A stretch of DNA of 64,000 nucleotides, from assembly GCF_000287355.1 (NCBI RefSeq), contig NC_018420.1, forward strand, positions 496,001 through 560,000, in the 5' to 3' direction. Origin of the DNA: a secondary endosymbiont of Heteropsylla cubana. Its GTDB lineage: Bacteria > Pseudomonadota > Gammaproteobacteria > Enterobacterales > Enterobacteriaceae. A model generated the notes under the pieces. The model ran no database searches. It worked only from the letters and a program-made list of their open reading frames with translations, and was not told where the DNA came from. A program made the translations under genes and the position numbers. This document shows positions 34,941-45,606 of this stretch, one piece after another. Within the stretch, counting starts at the first letter, position 1, and every line of letters starts with the position of its first letter.

Positions 34941-37532
34941 ATGCAAGAAACTTATTCCCCTGAAGAAATAGAATTGAAAGTCCAACAACATTGGGATAGA
35001 CAAGATACTTTCAAGGTTACTGAAGAGCGTGACAAGGAAAAATATTACTGCCTTTCCATGCTTCCTTATCCTTCTGGTCGGTTACATATGGGTCATGTGC
35101 GTAATTATACTATTGGTGATGTGATAGCACGCCATCAGCGAATGTTAGGAAAAAATGTTTTACAACCTATCGGTTGGGATGCGTTTGGCCTACCAGCTGA
35201 AGGAGCGGCAATAAAAAATAAAATTGCTCCAGCATGTTGGACATATAGTAATATTGACTATATGAAAAAACAGTTAAAGCGCCTAGGTTTTTCTTTTGAT
35301 TGGAGTCGTGAAATTACAACTTGTCGTCCAGAGTATTATCGTTGGGAACAGTGGTTTTTTACATGCTTGTATAATAAAGGATTAGTTTATAAAAAAACCT
35401 CTTTGGTTAATTGGTGTCCGCAGGATAATACAGTTCTTGCTAACGAGCAGGTAATTAACGGTTTTTGTTGGCGATGTGATACTAAGGTTGATAAAAAAGA
35501 AATACCTCAGTGGTTTGTGAAGATCACTGCTTATGCAGATCAACTTTTATCCGATCTAGATACATTAGAAGATTGGCCTGAAAAAGTAAAAACCATGCAA
35601 CGTAATTGGATCGGTTATACCGAAGGTGCGGAAATAACCTTTCAACTTCTAGATAGAAAAGAAAAGTTAACTCTTTATACTACACGTCCGGATACGTTAA
35701 TGGGTATAACCTATCTTGCAATCCCACTATCGCATACGCTTTCGTTGCAGGCGGCGACTGACAATATAGCTCTTAAAAACTTTATTCAGAAATCTTCTCT
35801 TAGCAATTTTACCAATATCGAAGATATGCAAAAAAACAATTTAAAAAAACAAGGGATGGCTACTGGATTATATGCATTGCATCCACTAACAAATGCAATC
35901 CTTCCTATCTGGATGTCTAACTATATGGTAAAAGATGACTTCTCCTATGCGGTAATGGGAGTTCCTGGACATAATCAATGTGATTTTGAATTTGCAAGAA
36001 AATATAACTTGCCAGTTAAAGCAGTGATCCGTAACGATGATGGGAGTGAACCAGATCTTAGTCTGCGAGCAATGACTAAAAAAGGAATTTTATTTAATTC
36101 AGGTATATTTGATGGCCTTGATTTTCAAGAGGCTTTTAACGCCGTTATCGATGTTTTATCATCATGCGGTGTTGGTGAAAAAAAAACATATTATCGTTTA
36201 CGCGATTGGTGTATATCTCGTCAACGTTATTGGGGTGCTCCTATTCCAATGATTACTTTGATCGATGGTACCGTGAAACCGATACCCGATGATCAATTGC
36301 CGGTTATTTTGCCAGAAGATGTAGTGATAGATGGAATTTCTAATCCATTGAACAATGACTTAGAGTGGATAAAAACTAGTGATAACGGTGAAATTGCATT
36401 TCGTGAAACAGATACTTTTGACACTTTTATGGAATCTTCTTGGTATTACGCGCGTTATACGTGCCCAGATTATAATTTCGGAATGCTAGATCCAGAAGCT
36501 GCTAATTATTGGTTACCGGTGGACCAGTATATTGGTGGAGTTGAACATGCCATTTTGCATCTCATGTATTTTCGTTTTTATCATAAACTTTTACGCGATC
36601 AAGGTCTGGTTACGTCCAGCGAACCAGCTCAGCGTTTATTGTGTCAGGGTATGGTGCTTGCCGATACTTTCTATGATTTAACTGATCAAGGTGAGCGAGT
36701 ATGGATCTCACCATCAGATGTACGTGTGGAACGCGATAAGAAAGGAAAAATTATAAAAGCAATCGACTCCAAGGGAAATGCCTTGGTATATGCCGGTATA
36801 AGTAAAATGTCGAAATCTAAAAATAATGGTATTGATCCACAAGATATGGTAAAGAAATATGGTGCTGATACCGTGCGCTTGTTTATAATGTTTGCTGCTT
36901 CTCCAGAACTTAATCTCGAATGGCAAGAATCTGGGATAGAAGGAGTGAATCGTTTTCTAAAACGTATTTGGAGGTTTGTTTACGATCATCATCGAAAAGG
37001 ACCCTTTCAGTTATTGGATATTATTTCTCTGAACTATGAACAAAAATCGTTACGTCGAGATATACATAAAACTATAGTTAAAGTTACCGAGGATATCGGT
37101 CGTCGTCGGATGTTTAATACTGCTATAGCTTCTATTATGGAACTCATGAATCAGTTGGTTCGCTTTCCTTCAAAGGGAGCGCAAAATTTAGCTCTTCTTC
37201 ATGAGGCAATGTTGGTTATTGTGCGGTTACTTTATCCTTTTACCCCGCATATTTGTTTTATACTCTGGAATGTGTTAGGAGGTGAGGGAAATATTGATCA
37301 TGCGTCATGGCCGGTTGCAGACAAGGCAGCTATAGTAGAAGAGCATAATGTGGTAATAGTTCAGATTAATGGAAAATTACGTGGTAAGATTATTGTGCCT
37401 AAAGATGCAGATGAAGCTTTAATTCGTAGACATGCTTTTCGGGAATCTTTCGTAGAAAAGCATCTTGAAGGTTCTACGGTGCGTAAGATGATTTATATTC
37501 CAGGAAAGCTATTGAATTTAGTGCTAGACTAA
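34941..37532 (+). CDS. leuS: Leucyl-tRNA synthetase
   Basis: Class I aminoacyl-tRNA synthetase that charges tRNA-Leu. It has 863 residues (E. coli 860). The HIGH-type motif HMGH is at residues 49-52 and KMSKS at 622-626. The CP1 editing domain (about 225-415) keeps the threonine-rich TTRPDT at 247-252 and the catalytic Asp348 (E. coli Asp345). In that editing motif E. coli has GHDQRD, but here it reads GHNQCD, with Asn345 and Cys347. The start follows AAGGA at 34924-34928. It heads the leuS-lptE-holA-nadD cluster in E. coli order, with lptE 19 bp downstream. Confidence 0.98.
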   Translation: MQETYSPEEIELKVQQHWDRQDTFKVTEERDKEKYYCLSMLPYPSGRLHMGHVRNYTIGDVIARHQRMLGKNVLQPIGWDAFGLPAEGAAIKNKIAPACWTYSNIDYMKKQLKRLGFSFDWSREITTCRPEYYRWEQWFFTCLYNKGLVYKKTSLVNWCPQDNTVLANEQVINGFCWRCDTKVDKKEIPQWFVKITAYADQLLSDLDTLEDWPEKVKTMQRNWIGYTEGAEITFQLLDRKEKLTLYTTRPDTLMGITYLAIPLSHTLSLQAATDNIALKNFIQKSSLSNFTNIEDMQKNNLKKQGMATGLYALHPLTNAILPIWMSNYMVKDDFSYAVMGVPGHNQCDFEFARKYNLPVKAVIRNDDGSEPDLSLRAMTKKGILFNSGIFDGLDFQEAFNAVIDVLSSCGVGEKKTYYRLRDWCISRQRYWGAPIPMITLIDGTVKPIPDDQLPVILPEDVVIDGISNPLNNDLEWIKTSDNGEIAFRETDTFDTFMESSWYYARYTCPDYNFGMLDPEAANYWLPVDQYIGGVEHAILHLMYFRFYHKLLRDQGLVTSSEPAQRLLCQGMVLADTFYDLTDQGERVWISPSDVRVERDKKGKIIKAIDSKGNALVYAGISKMSKSKNNGIDPQDMVKKYGADTVRLFIMFAASPELNLEWQESGIEGVNRFLKRIWRFVYDHHRKGPFQLLDIISLNYEQKSLRRDIHKTIVKVTEDIGRRRMFNTAIASIMELMNQLVRFPSKGAQNLALLHEAMLVIVRLLYPFTPHICFILWNVLGGEGNIDHASWPVADKAAIVEEHNVVIVQINGKLRGKIIVPKDADEALIRRHAFRESFVEKHLEGSTVRKMIYIPGKLLNLVLD

Positions 37533-37551
37533 AGGTTAAGGAAAACTTGTA

Positions 37552-38085
37552 GTGCGATCCTATACAATAATCTTAATCATAGTAGCAATGTTTTTTACAC
37601 TAGGTTGCGGTTATCACGTATATGGTAATGCAACTTATCTTCCTGCAGAAATAAAATATATAATATTAAATAGTTATGATCCACATGGACCATTAACTAG
37701 GGTAGTGTGTTCAGAACTTCGTTTACATGATATGACTTTAATAGATGATAGAGAAATTAAAAATAACAAAGTTTCATCCCTTCGTATTATCAATGTATTA
37801 GAACAGCAAATTAATAGGTCGATATTTCAAAACGGTAAAACTGCTGAATATCAGATCAAGCTCACTGTACAAGCAGATTTTTCTATATCAGGACAAGATT
37901 GGTACCCTGTCAATGTTGATGTTTATCGTTCTTTTTTTTATAATCCACTGGTCGGAATGGCAAAAAGTGTTGAAGTTGATATTATTCGTCAGGAGATGTA
38001 TAACCAAGCTGGTTATAAGTTGGTAAAGAAGGTTCTAAGTGTTTATTTTTTAAAAAGGGATTCACTAAAGAATGGTTTCAAATAA
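37552..38085 (+). CDS. lptE: LPS assembly lipoprotein LptE
   Basis: Outer membrane lipoprotein that plugs the LptD barrel and helps insert lipopolysaccharide into the outer leaflet. It has 177 residues, shorter than E. coli LptE (193) because the Thr/Pro-rich tail is missing. A signal peptide of about 18 residues ends in a lipobox, with Cys19 in FTLGCGYH. Family signatures are DPHGPLTRVV, NGKTAEYQIKLTV and YRSFFYNP. Translation most likely starts at GTG 37552, after AAGGA at 37538-37542. Its retention, with leuS upstream and holA downstream, implies an LPS-containing outer membrane. Confidence 0.93.
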   Translation: MRSYTIILIIVAMFFTLGCGYHVYGNATYLPAEIKYIILNSYDPHGPLTRVVCSELRLHDMTLIDDREIKNNKVSSLRIINVLEQQINRSIFQNGKTAEYQIKLTVQADFSISGQDWYPVNVDVYRSFFYNPLVGMAKSVEVDIIRQEMYNQAGYKLVKKVLSVYFLKRDSLKNGFK

Positions 38086-38144
38086 AAAAATTAAAATAAA
38101 AGTAAATTTTGATGTGGATGCTAAGGTTTTATTAAGAATAGAAC

Positions 38145-39179
38145 ATGATCACTTTATGTGCTGAGGAGTTAGCTATACATCTGCGCCAAAGGTTGTGTCC
38201 ATGTTATTTATTATTTGGAAATGATTTCCTATTATTAGAAGAAAGTCAAAATTATATTCGAAAACAAGCACGATCTAATAAATTTAACGAGAATTTTAAT
38301 ATTATATTGGATTCTAATACTGATTGGGAATTTATCTTTAGTTTATGCCAAACACGTAGTCTATTTGTTAATCGGCAAACCTTATTGCTTATTTTACCTG
38401 ATATTGGAGTAAATACAGTTATAGCCAATAAAATGCTCCAGCTAGTATCGTTATTACATGAAGATATTATATTAATTTTGCGAGGTACTAAATTAACACA
38501 GTGTATTAAAAAATCTGCTTGGTTTAAAATGGTTAGTAAATATGCAGTTCTGATCACATGTGTTACCCCGGAGGGAGAAAAATTATCCCTGTGGTTAAAA
38601 AAACGTGCTAAGAACATCAACTTAAGATTAGATGATGCTGCGTGCAACTTATTATGTTATTCTTATGAAGGAAATTTGTTAGCCTTATCTCAAGTTCTAG
38701 AGCAAATATTTCTTCTCTATCCTGATGGGAAGGAGCTGACAGTTTCGCATGTTGAGAATATGCTAAATAATTCTGTAAATTTTACGGTATTTCAGTGGGT
38801 ACATGCGCTTCTATCAGGAAAAATAAAGCGTGCTTTGCATATTTTGCATCATCTTCAAAGTGAAGATATCCACCCTTTAATTCTATTACGTAACATTCAA
38901 AATGAAATTTTATTCTTGTTGACACTGAAACGTCAAATATCATCAGTGTCCCTGTATACTCAATTCAACAAGAACAAGATTTGGTGTGATCGGCGTATTT
39001 TATTGACAACTGCGCTAGAGCGGCTCTCTCTAGCGCAGTTGCTTAATATAGTGACTATGATGACAAAAATTGAGTTAACTTTCAAACAAGATTCCTTCTA
39101 TCCTGTATGGTTCGACTTGAGAACATTAAGTTTATTATTATGTGGAAAATCTGTATCTATGGGAATGTTTAATGCATGA
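38145..39179 (+). CDS. holA: DNA polymerase III subunit delta
   Basis: Clamp-loader subunit that opens the beta sliding clamp. It has 344 residues (E. coli 343), collinear over the whole length. The N-terminal domain carries CYLLFGNDFLLLEESQ, and the collar region has FTVFQWVHALLSGK and KRALHILHHL. Conservation is moderate, as usual for this subunit. It begins 59 bp after lptE, where the two genes nearly touch in E. coli. Its last 8 bases overlap the nadD start, so the two genes are probably translationally coupled. Confidence 0.95.
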   Translation: MITLCAEELAIHLRQRLCPCYLLFGNDFLLLEESQNYIRKQARSNKFNENFNIILDSNTDWEFIFSLCQTRSLFVNRQTLLLILPDIGVNTVIANKMLQLVSLLHEDIILILRGTKLTQCIKKSAWFKMVSKYAVLITCVTPEGEKLSLWLKKRAKNINLRLDDAACNLLCYSYEGNLLALSQVLEQIFLLYPDGKELTVSHVENMLNNSVNFTVFQWVHALLSGKIKRALHILHHLQSEDIHPLILLRNIQNEILFLLTLKRQISSVSLYTQFNKNKIWCDRRILLTTALERLSLAQLLNIVTMMTKIELTFKQDSFYPVWFDLRTLSLLLCGKSVSMGMFNA

Positions 39180-39828
39180 AGAGATATTAATCGCTTTTTA
39201 TGGTGGGACCTTTGACCCCATACATTACGGGCACCTGAAATCAGTTATCGCATTATCGCAATTTATTAAATTACAGAAGGTAATTTTCCTCTTAAATCAA
39301 TTTCCTGCTCATCGTCCACAACCAGTAGCATCATTTCAACAGAGATTAATGAGTATTAGACTTGCTATTAGCGAACTATCTGATTCTTTGTTTTATCTTG
39401 ATAAGAGCGAATGTCGCGAAGAAATGCCTTCCTACATAGTAGAAACATTTGAATTATTGCGTAGTAAATATGGATCTTCTATACCGTTGGCTTTTATCCT
39501 AGGAGAGGATTCTTTGTTAACACTTCCGCAATGGCATAGAGGTTTAGAATTGTTAACATTGTGCCATTTATTGGTATGTACTCGACCCGGTTATGATAAT
39601 TGGAGGGTTTCTTATGTAAACAATAAACGTTGGCTTAACAACCGATTAACTTTTGATCCACAATTAATATATAAACAACCCGCTGGTCTTATCTATTGTG
39701 CGCCTACACCAAAATTACCTATTTCTTCTAGCCAGATTCGTGAGCGTTATCGTCATGGACGAAGCTGTAGGGGTCTTCTTCCTTCCTCTGTTCAAGATTA
39801 TATTGATTCTCAAAGGTTGTATCGTTAA
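39172..39828 (+). CDS. nadD: Nicotinate-nucleotide adenylyltransferase
   Basis: Cytoplasmic enzyme of NAD synthesis that adenylates nicotinate mononucleotide to deamido-NAD. It has 218 residues (E. coli 213). Nucleotidyltransferase signatures are GGTFDPIHYGH at residues 11-21, with the HxGH motif at 18-21, and the C-terminal ISSSQIRER. I chose ATG 39172 over the in-frame GTG 39142 because homology starts there, GGGAA precedes it, and it overlaps the holA stop. In E. coli the next genes of the cluster are rsfS and rlmH; they are absent here. Confidence 0.95.
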   Translation: MHEEILIAFYGGTFDPIHYGHLKSVIALSQFIKLQKVIFLLNQFPAHRPQPVASFQQRLMSIRLAISELSDSLFYLDKSECREEMPSYIVETFELLRSKYGSSIPLAFILGEDSLLTLPQWHRGLELLTLCHLLVCTRPGYDNWRVSYVNNKRWLNNRLTFDPQLIYKQPAGLIYCAPTPKLPISSSQIRERYRHGRSCRGLLPSSVQDYIDSQRLYR

Positions 39829-41548
39829 TCTGGGGTATGTATCTTTTTATGCTCAGATTTGCAAAGTAGAGAAATAAATTAAAGATCACTTTATCTAAAT
39901 TATGTCAATATAATATATTGGGTTATATTTTTTATATAAAATAATTGATGTTGTTTTTATAATACTTATATAACCTTTAATACAATCAAATTAAGTACTG
40001 AGACAATAAATTACTTTCTATTTTTATTGTTAAAACTTATTTAAAGGTTTTTTTATACTAGTTGTACTTTAACAAAAAAATTAATATATTAAGAAAGGCC
40101 TATTAGCATTTTTGTGGAACAGATGTAGCAACTTCTTATCTTTTAAGGACAAAGTATTCGGTAATTTTTGTATTTGATTACTTGTCGAAATGAATTTAAT
40201 GATTCTTTACATTTTATGAAAAATGGTTGATTTATCGATAGAGTGAAATGTTTTAACTAAAATTTAGATTTTTTTTTAGATTATATATGACAGGATTTTT
40301 CTATAGAAAGTAAAGAATTATTTATTTTAATGAAAAAAATAATTAAAAATCGCTCTAATGGAATATATAGGTTATTACTTTTCGAGTAAATTAAATTTTA
40401 AGTTCTTTGTATTTAAACAAAATTTTATTTTAATACAAAAAAAATACAACATAAAATTTGTTTAATAGTTTTATTGTTAATTTAATGAAAATCATCTTTA
40501 AGATGAAAAGACGAATGGTTTTTTTTGAGAAAAAGAAGAATATCATTTAGTCAGGTTATTGTTTTTCTTATAAACTTAAGAGACATTAATGATCTTTGAT
40601 TTGGAATAGATGAACCATATAGTTAGACTGCAATATTAAATTAAAGAGTTTTATATGGATTAAACATATATAAACATTATATATTAATATAATTATATTA
40701 TGTTTATTACCTATATTAATACAATTTAAAATTGTTAGAAAAAAATGTCTGTTATTATAAAGAACATTAATTAGGTTTGTTGAACACTTGTCATAGACAG
40801 TTCTAGTATTATTTATACTATCCTTACAAGGGTAGAAAGATTAATTAATTGTTTTATTTTTTTTAGAAAGGAGTTTCCAAAAATTTATTAAAAAATATTT
40901 TTAGTAAACAAATAAGTTGAATATTAAAGCAATATTATCTAAATAGGAATTTTTATAAATGATAATTTAAAAAAATCTAGTTTTTGTTTTTAAAAAAAAT
41001 TAGAAATATTTTAAGATTACCAGGATTAGTATATAATAATTATTGATTAAATTTAATAGAGAAGTATTAAAAAATCTAAGAAATAGAAGCAATTCTAAAT
41101 AAGAATTATTTGTTTCTGAATTTTTTTCTTTAAAAAAAAGATCTATCAGTATAAGATGCCAACTTAAATTCGGAATAGATTAACAATTATCATTTATTAA
41201 TTATAAGAATATTTTTTATACTTAAAAATTAAAAAAAATAGTAATTGCTCATATGATAATTAAAAGATTATCATATTTTTAATAAAAAAAACAGATTCTA
41301 TTTATAATGCAAGTAAGATTGGTTAATGCTTCTTTGTCTTACTTATTTTTTTAACTTTTTTTAATATATTAATCTTAATTCACTTGGTTCGTTTAATTAA
41401 AGTTGTTGTATGAGTTATTAATTGAATTAGATTTAATATTTTCTGCATGTATTTAGAGTATTGATATGGTCATCAGTATATGACTGCTTAACAATTAATG
41501 TTTTTAAAAAAAATTTCAATAATTATAAATTTACACTAATTTTAGTAT
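39829..41548. other. A+T-rich stretch where rsfS-rlmH would be expected
   Basis: About 1.7 kb between nadD and mrdA. In E. coli this interval holds cobC, rsfS and rlmH. I looked for RsfS and RlmH motifs in the plus-strand frames and found none that convinced me. The length is about right for decayed versions of these genes, but that is inference. No RNA gene seen. Confidence 0.6.
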
Positions 41549-43429
41549 ATGAATATAAAGTGTAATCCCTTTCAAGATTATGCGGCTGAACTAGCGCTTT
41601 TTGTGCGTCGCGTTTTTATCTCTTTTTTTGGAATGTTGATGTTGAGCAGCATTCTTGTTGTTAATTTATATCATTTGCAAGTTACTTGTTTTGAAGATTA
41701 CAGAACTCGCTCTAACAAAAATCGCATTAAGATACTACCGATTGCCCCTAGTCGGGGGATAGTTTATGATTGTAATGGTATACCATTAGCACTTAACCGC
41801 ACTACTTATCAGTTAGAATTAGTTATCGAAAAAGTAAAAGATTTATCAAATACAATTGCTTCTTTACGTTCGATTGTCGATGTGACTTATAATGATATTC
41901 TTAATTTTGAAAAAGAACGTAAACGTTCTCGTCGTTTTGCATCGCTTCCGTTAAAAGTAGGTTTGACTGATGTACAACAGGCGCGTTTTGCTATAAATCA
42001 ATATCGTTTTCCTGGTGTTACAGTAAAAGGATATCAGCGACGTTATTATCCTCATGGTTCTACACTAACCCATGTAATAGGGTATATGTCAAAAATCAAT
42101 AATCATGATTTAGAATATTTAGACAAAACTGGAACCTTGCAAAATTATGCAGCAACAAATGATATTGGAAAATTAGGTATAGAGCGTTACTATGAAAGCA
42201 CGTTACATGGCACGATAGGCTACGAAGCTGTAGAAGTTAACAATCTTGGACGTGTGATTCGTCAGTTATATGAAACCCCTCCCCAGGCAGGAAATGACAT
42301 TACCTTAACATTAGATTTAAGGTTACAAAAATACATAGAGAAGCTATTAATTGGTTCCCGCGCTGCTGTGGTAGTTGTAGATCCCCGAGATGGTGCTATC
42401 CGTGCTTTGGTATCACATCCAAGCTATGATCCTAACTTATTTGTTGATGGAATATCTAACAAGGAATACCATGCATTATTAGAAAATGAAAATCGCCCTC
42501 TTATCAATCGTGCAACTCAGGGTGTTTATCCACCAGCTTCTACGGTTAAACCTTATATATCAGTATCAGCATTAACATTAGGTTTGATTAATAAAAATTC
42601 TTCTTTATTTGATCCTGGTTGGTGGAAATTACCAGGATCCGAGAAGCGTTATCGTGATTGGAAGCGATGTGGGCATGGGTGGTTAAATATTACTAGAGCA
42701 TTAGAAGAATCTTCGGATACTTTTTTTTATCAAGTAGCTTATGATATGGGTATTGATCGACTAGCTGAATGGATGACGAAGTTTGGTTATGGGCAATATA
42801 CTGGTGTCGATTTATATGAAGAACGTGCTTGTGTAATGCCAACACGAGAGTGGAAAATTTCTCGGGTTAAACAACCATGGTATCAGGGAGATACCATCCC
42901 GGTTGGGATCGGTCAAGGTTACTGGACTGCTACACCGTTACAGATGTCTAAAGCTTTGATGACTTTGATTAATGATGGTACTGTTCGAACGCCGCACTTG
43001 CTTTCCGTTATAAAAAAAAATGGTCGTTATATTCCCTATGTTCAAAAAGAAAATATACGAATCGACGATTCGGATTCTAGTTTTTGGGAAATCGCCAAAG
43101 ATGGTATGTATGGTGTAGCAAATCGACCAAATGGTACAGCATATCAGAGTTTTGCAGATGCACCTTATAAGGTGGCTGCTAAATCTGGCACTGCTCAAGT
43201 ATATGGTTTAAAATCTAATGAAACTTATCACGCTTATAAAGTTACTGAGCGGCTCCGTGATCATAAATTAATGACCGCTTTTGCATCGTATGAAGAACCT
43301 ACTGTAGGAATAGTAGTGATTTTAGAAAATGGTGGGGTTGGGCGGAGGGTTGGTATGATTACTCGCCAGATTTTAGATTATATTTTTCTTGGTGATAAAA
43401 CTATCGAGTTATCTAATTCTTCTCCTTAG
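41549..43429 (+). CDS. mrdA: Penicillin-binding protein 2 (transpeptidase)
   Basis: Inner membrane peptidoglycan transpeptidase of the elongasome, working with RodA for side-wall growth and rod shape. It has 626 residues (E. coli 633). One N-terminal transmembrane helix lies at about 20-41, then the PBP dimer domain, then the transpeptidase domain. Catalytic motifs are intact: SxxK with Ser331 and Lys334 in PPASTVKP, SxD at 388-390 in ESSDTFFYQ, and KSG at 545-547 in AKSGTAQV. Family PPGST has become PPAST. rodA starts 30 bp downstream. No clear ribosome-binding site precedes the ATG. Confidence 0.97.
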   Translation: MNIKCNPFQDYAAELALFVRRVFISFFGMLMLSSILVVNLYHLQVTCFEDYRTRSNKNRIKILPIAPSRGIVYDCNGIPLALNRTTYQLELVIEKVKDLSNTIASLRSIVDVTYNDILNFEKERKRSRRFASLPLKVGLTDVQQARFAINQYRFPGVTVKGYQRRYYPHGSTLTHVIGYMSKINNHDLEYLDKTGTLQNYAATNDIGKLGIERYYESTLHGTIGYEAVEVNNLGRVIRQLYETPPQAGNDITLTLDLRLQKYIEKLLIGSRAAVVVVDPRDGAIRALVSHPSYDPNLFVDGISNKEYHALLENENRPLINRATQGVYPPASTVKPYISVSALTLGLINKNSSLFDPGWWKLPGSEKRYRDWKRCGHGWLNITRALEESSDTFFYQVAYDMGIDRLAEWMTKFGYGQYTGVDLYEERACVMPTREWKISRVKQPWYQGDTIPVGIGQGYWTATPLQMSKALMTLINDGTVRTPHLLSVIKKNGRYIPYVQKENIRIDDSDSSFWEIAKDGMYGVANRPNGTAYQSFADAPYKVAAKSGTAQVYGLKSNETYHAYKVTERLRDHKLMTAFASYEEPTVGIVVILENGGVGRRVGMITRQILDYIFLGDKTIELSNSSP

Positions 43430-43459
43430 TGCCATAAAGATAGAGTAATTAATTTTATT

Positions 43460-44572
43460 ATGATAGATAATCCAAAAAAGTTTTTTTTGTGGCATACAAT
43501 TCATGTTGATATTATTTTATTGATTTTTATTGCATTATTGCTTATGTATAGTGCTGTAATTTTTTGGAGTGCTAGTGGGCAGGATGTAAGTATGATGATG
43601 CGCAAGATTATCCAGATAGTTATAGGGATACTAGTAATGATCTTAATGGCTCAAATTCCACCTCGCGTTTATGAAGGCTGGGCACCGTATTTATATATTT
43701 TATGTTTATTTTTATTGATTCTCGTCGATGCATTCGGACACCTTAGTAAGGGTGCTCAACGTTGGTTAGATGTAGGTATCATTCGATTCCAGCCATCAGA
43801 AATTGCAAAAATTACTGTTCCACTAATGGTATCGCGTTTTGTTAATAGAAATGTATGCCCTCTATCAGTAAAAAATACTGCTATTGCCTTTTTATTAATT
43901 TGTATACCCACATGTTTAGTGGCAGTACAACCTGATCTAGGTACTGCTATTTTGATTGCTGTTTCTGGTTTATTTGTTTTGTTTTTCTCTGGCATTAAAT
44001 GGAAAGTAATTGTTCTTTCTGCGTCGATAATAGCAGTTTTTATTCCTGTGTTATGGTTTTTTTTAATGCATGATTATCAGCGAGATCGGGTGATAATGTT
44101 ACTCAACCCTGATAGTGATCCTCTAGGGGCCGGTTATCATATTATTCAATCTAAAATTGCTATTGGTTCTGGTGGTCTTTTGGGAAAAGGTTGGTTACAA
44201 GGAACTCAGTCGCAATTAGAATTTTTACCAGAGCGTCATACCGACTTTATTTTTGCAGTTTTGAGTGAAGAATTTGGGTTAATAGGAGTATTATTACTAT
44301 TAGCGCTTTATTTTTCTATAATTATTCGTGGTTTCCTTATTTCAGCGCGAGCACAAAATACTTTCTGTCGAGTAATGACTGGTAGTTTGATGTTGATTCT
44401 ATTTGTTTATATGTTTGTAAATATCGGAATGGTAAGTGGAATTTTACCGGTAGTTGGCATACCATTACCATTAATTAGTTACGGTGGTTCAGCTCTGATT
44501 GTTTTAATGGCAGGATTTGGTATTGTAATGTCAATTGATACTAATCGAAAAATGTTATCCAAAAATTTATAA
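43460..44572 (+). CDS. rodA: Rod-shape peptidoglycan glycosyltransferase RodA
   Basis: SEDS-family polytopic inner membrane enzyme that polymerises lipid II for cell elongation, as partner of PBP2. It has 370 residues, the same as E. coli RodA (mrdB), with about ten hydrophobic segments. Signatures include GAQRWLD and FQPSEIAK, the large periplasmic loop with PERHTDFIFAVLSEEFG, and the C-terminal PLPLISYGGS. It follows mrdA closely as an operon. Retention of the pair suggests the symbiont still builds a cylindrical wall. The usual followers rlpA and dacA are not present. Confidence 0.97.
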   Translation: MIDNPKKFFLWHTIHVDIILLIFIALLLMYSAVIFWSASGQDVSMMMRKIIQIVIGILVMILMAQIPPRVYEGWAPYLYILCLFLLILVDAFGHLSKGAQRWLDVGIIRFQPSEIAKITVPLMVSRFVNRNVCPLSVKNTAIAFLLICIPTCLVAVQPDLGTAILIAVSGLFVLFFSGIKWKVIVLSASIIAVFIPVLWFFLMHDYQRDRVIMLLNPDSDPLGAGYHIIQSKIAIGSGGLLGKGWLQGTQSQLEFLPERHTDFIFAVLSEEFGLIGVLLLLALYFSIIIRGFLISARAQNTFCRVMTGSLMLILFVYMFVNIGMVSGILPVVGIPLPLISYGGSALIVLMAGFGIVMSIDTNRKMLSKNL

Positions 44573-45606
44573 AAAAATGATTAAACATAACAATAATTAA
44601 ATTAATTTATCTATGTTATTTTCTTTAGATTTTGTAAAGTAGTGATTTTTTATTAAAACATAGTTTAATTGCTATTAAATTAAATAATATTTAGCATAAA
44701 ATATTTGATTTTTCCAGATTATCAATCATAACAGTCTAATTTGTTTTTATTCAAAAATTTATGGCGATTTAGATTCAGATGATTTTCTATGCGTATTTTA
44801 AAGAAAAAAAATAATTATATTTTAACAAATTGTATCAATAAGTCGATGTGTTTTTTTTAAAAAATTAAATTAACTTTAATCTTATTAAATAATAATTAGA
44901 TATTAATAGCTAGTTTGCGTATTTTTTTAAAAGAAAAAAATCTTTAATTTAATAGAATATGTTATCAAAGGACAAGTAAAAATTTTTTTAATTATAATAC
45001 AAATTATCACTAAATTATGACATACAGGGAAGAGTGGAAGATAAAATTTAACAAAATTAATAAAAGTAATATTATAAATTATATTTTTTTATGTTTAGTT
45101 TTATACGAAAATTTAGGCTGTTGGAGTAATAGTTCATTTGAACTCTTACAGATATTAGGTGATATATAAATCCTCTACATTCTATAAATCAAATTTGCAA
45201 ATTTTTAGAAAATGCATAAGTTACAGATATCTCTCGATAGAAAAAAAGGGGAGGGGTAAATAAGAAACTAGTAACATTTTTAAAAAAAACACTAAACTCA
45301 TATTTAGATTACCATTTATAAAAAAAATAAGTAGACTATAAAACAATATCGGATTAGGCTATATCAATAAGATTTAAAGAGATATTTATTTTTTAGAATT
45401 AGCTATTAATTACAATTTTATAACGAAGCTAGTGAGATTTGACTGGGTATTTCCATTTCGCTTTAAATTATTTTATCACCATTTAAAATAATTGCAGTAT
45501 TTTTCATTAAAAAAATACCGCATTTTTAGAGAAAAGATAGTATGATTTTATAATATAAAATTCAAATAAAAGTATGATTAGTATTTAGTATAGAGATACG
45601 GGTGTT
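44573..45606. other. A+T-rich spacer between rodA and gyrA
   Basis: About 1.03 kb with no gene. In E. coli rlpA and dacA follow rodA; no trace was recognised. The gyrA promoter should lie near its end, but no clear -35/-10 pair was defined. Confidence 0.6.

Noticed and set aside
39829..41548. Remnants of rsfS and rlmH
   Set aside because: Expected from gene order, but no motif of either protein could be recognised with confidence.
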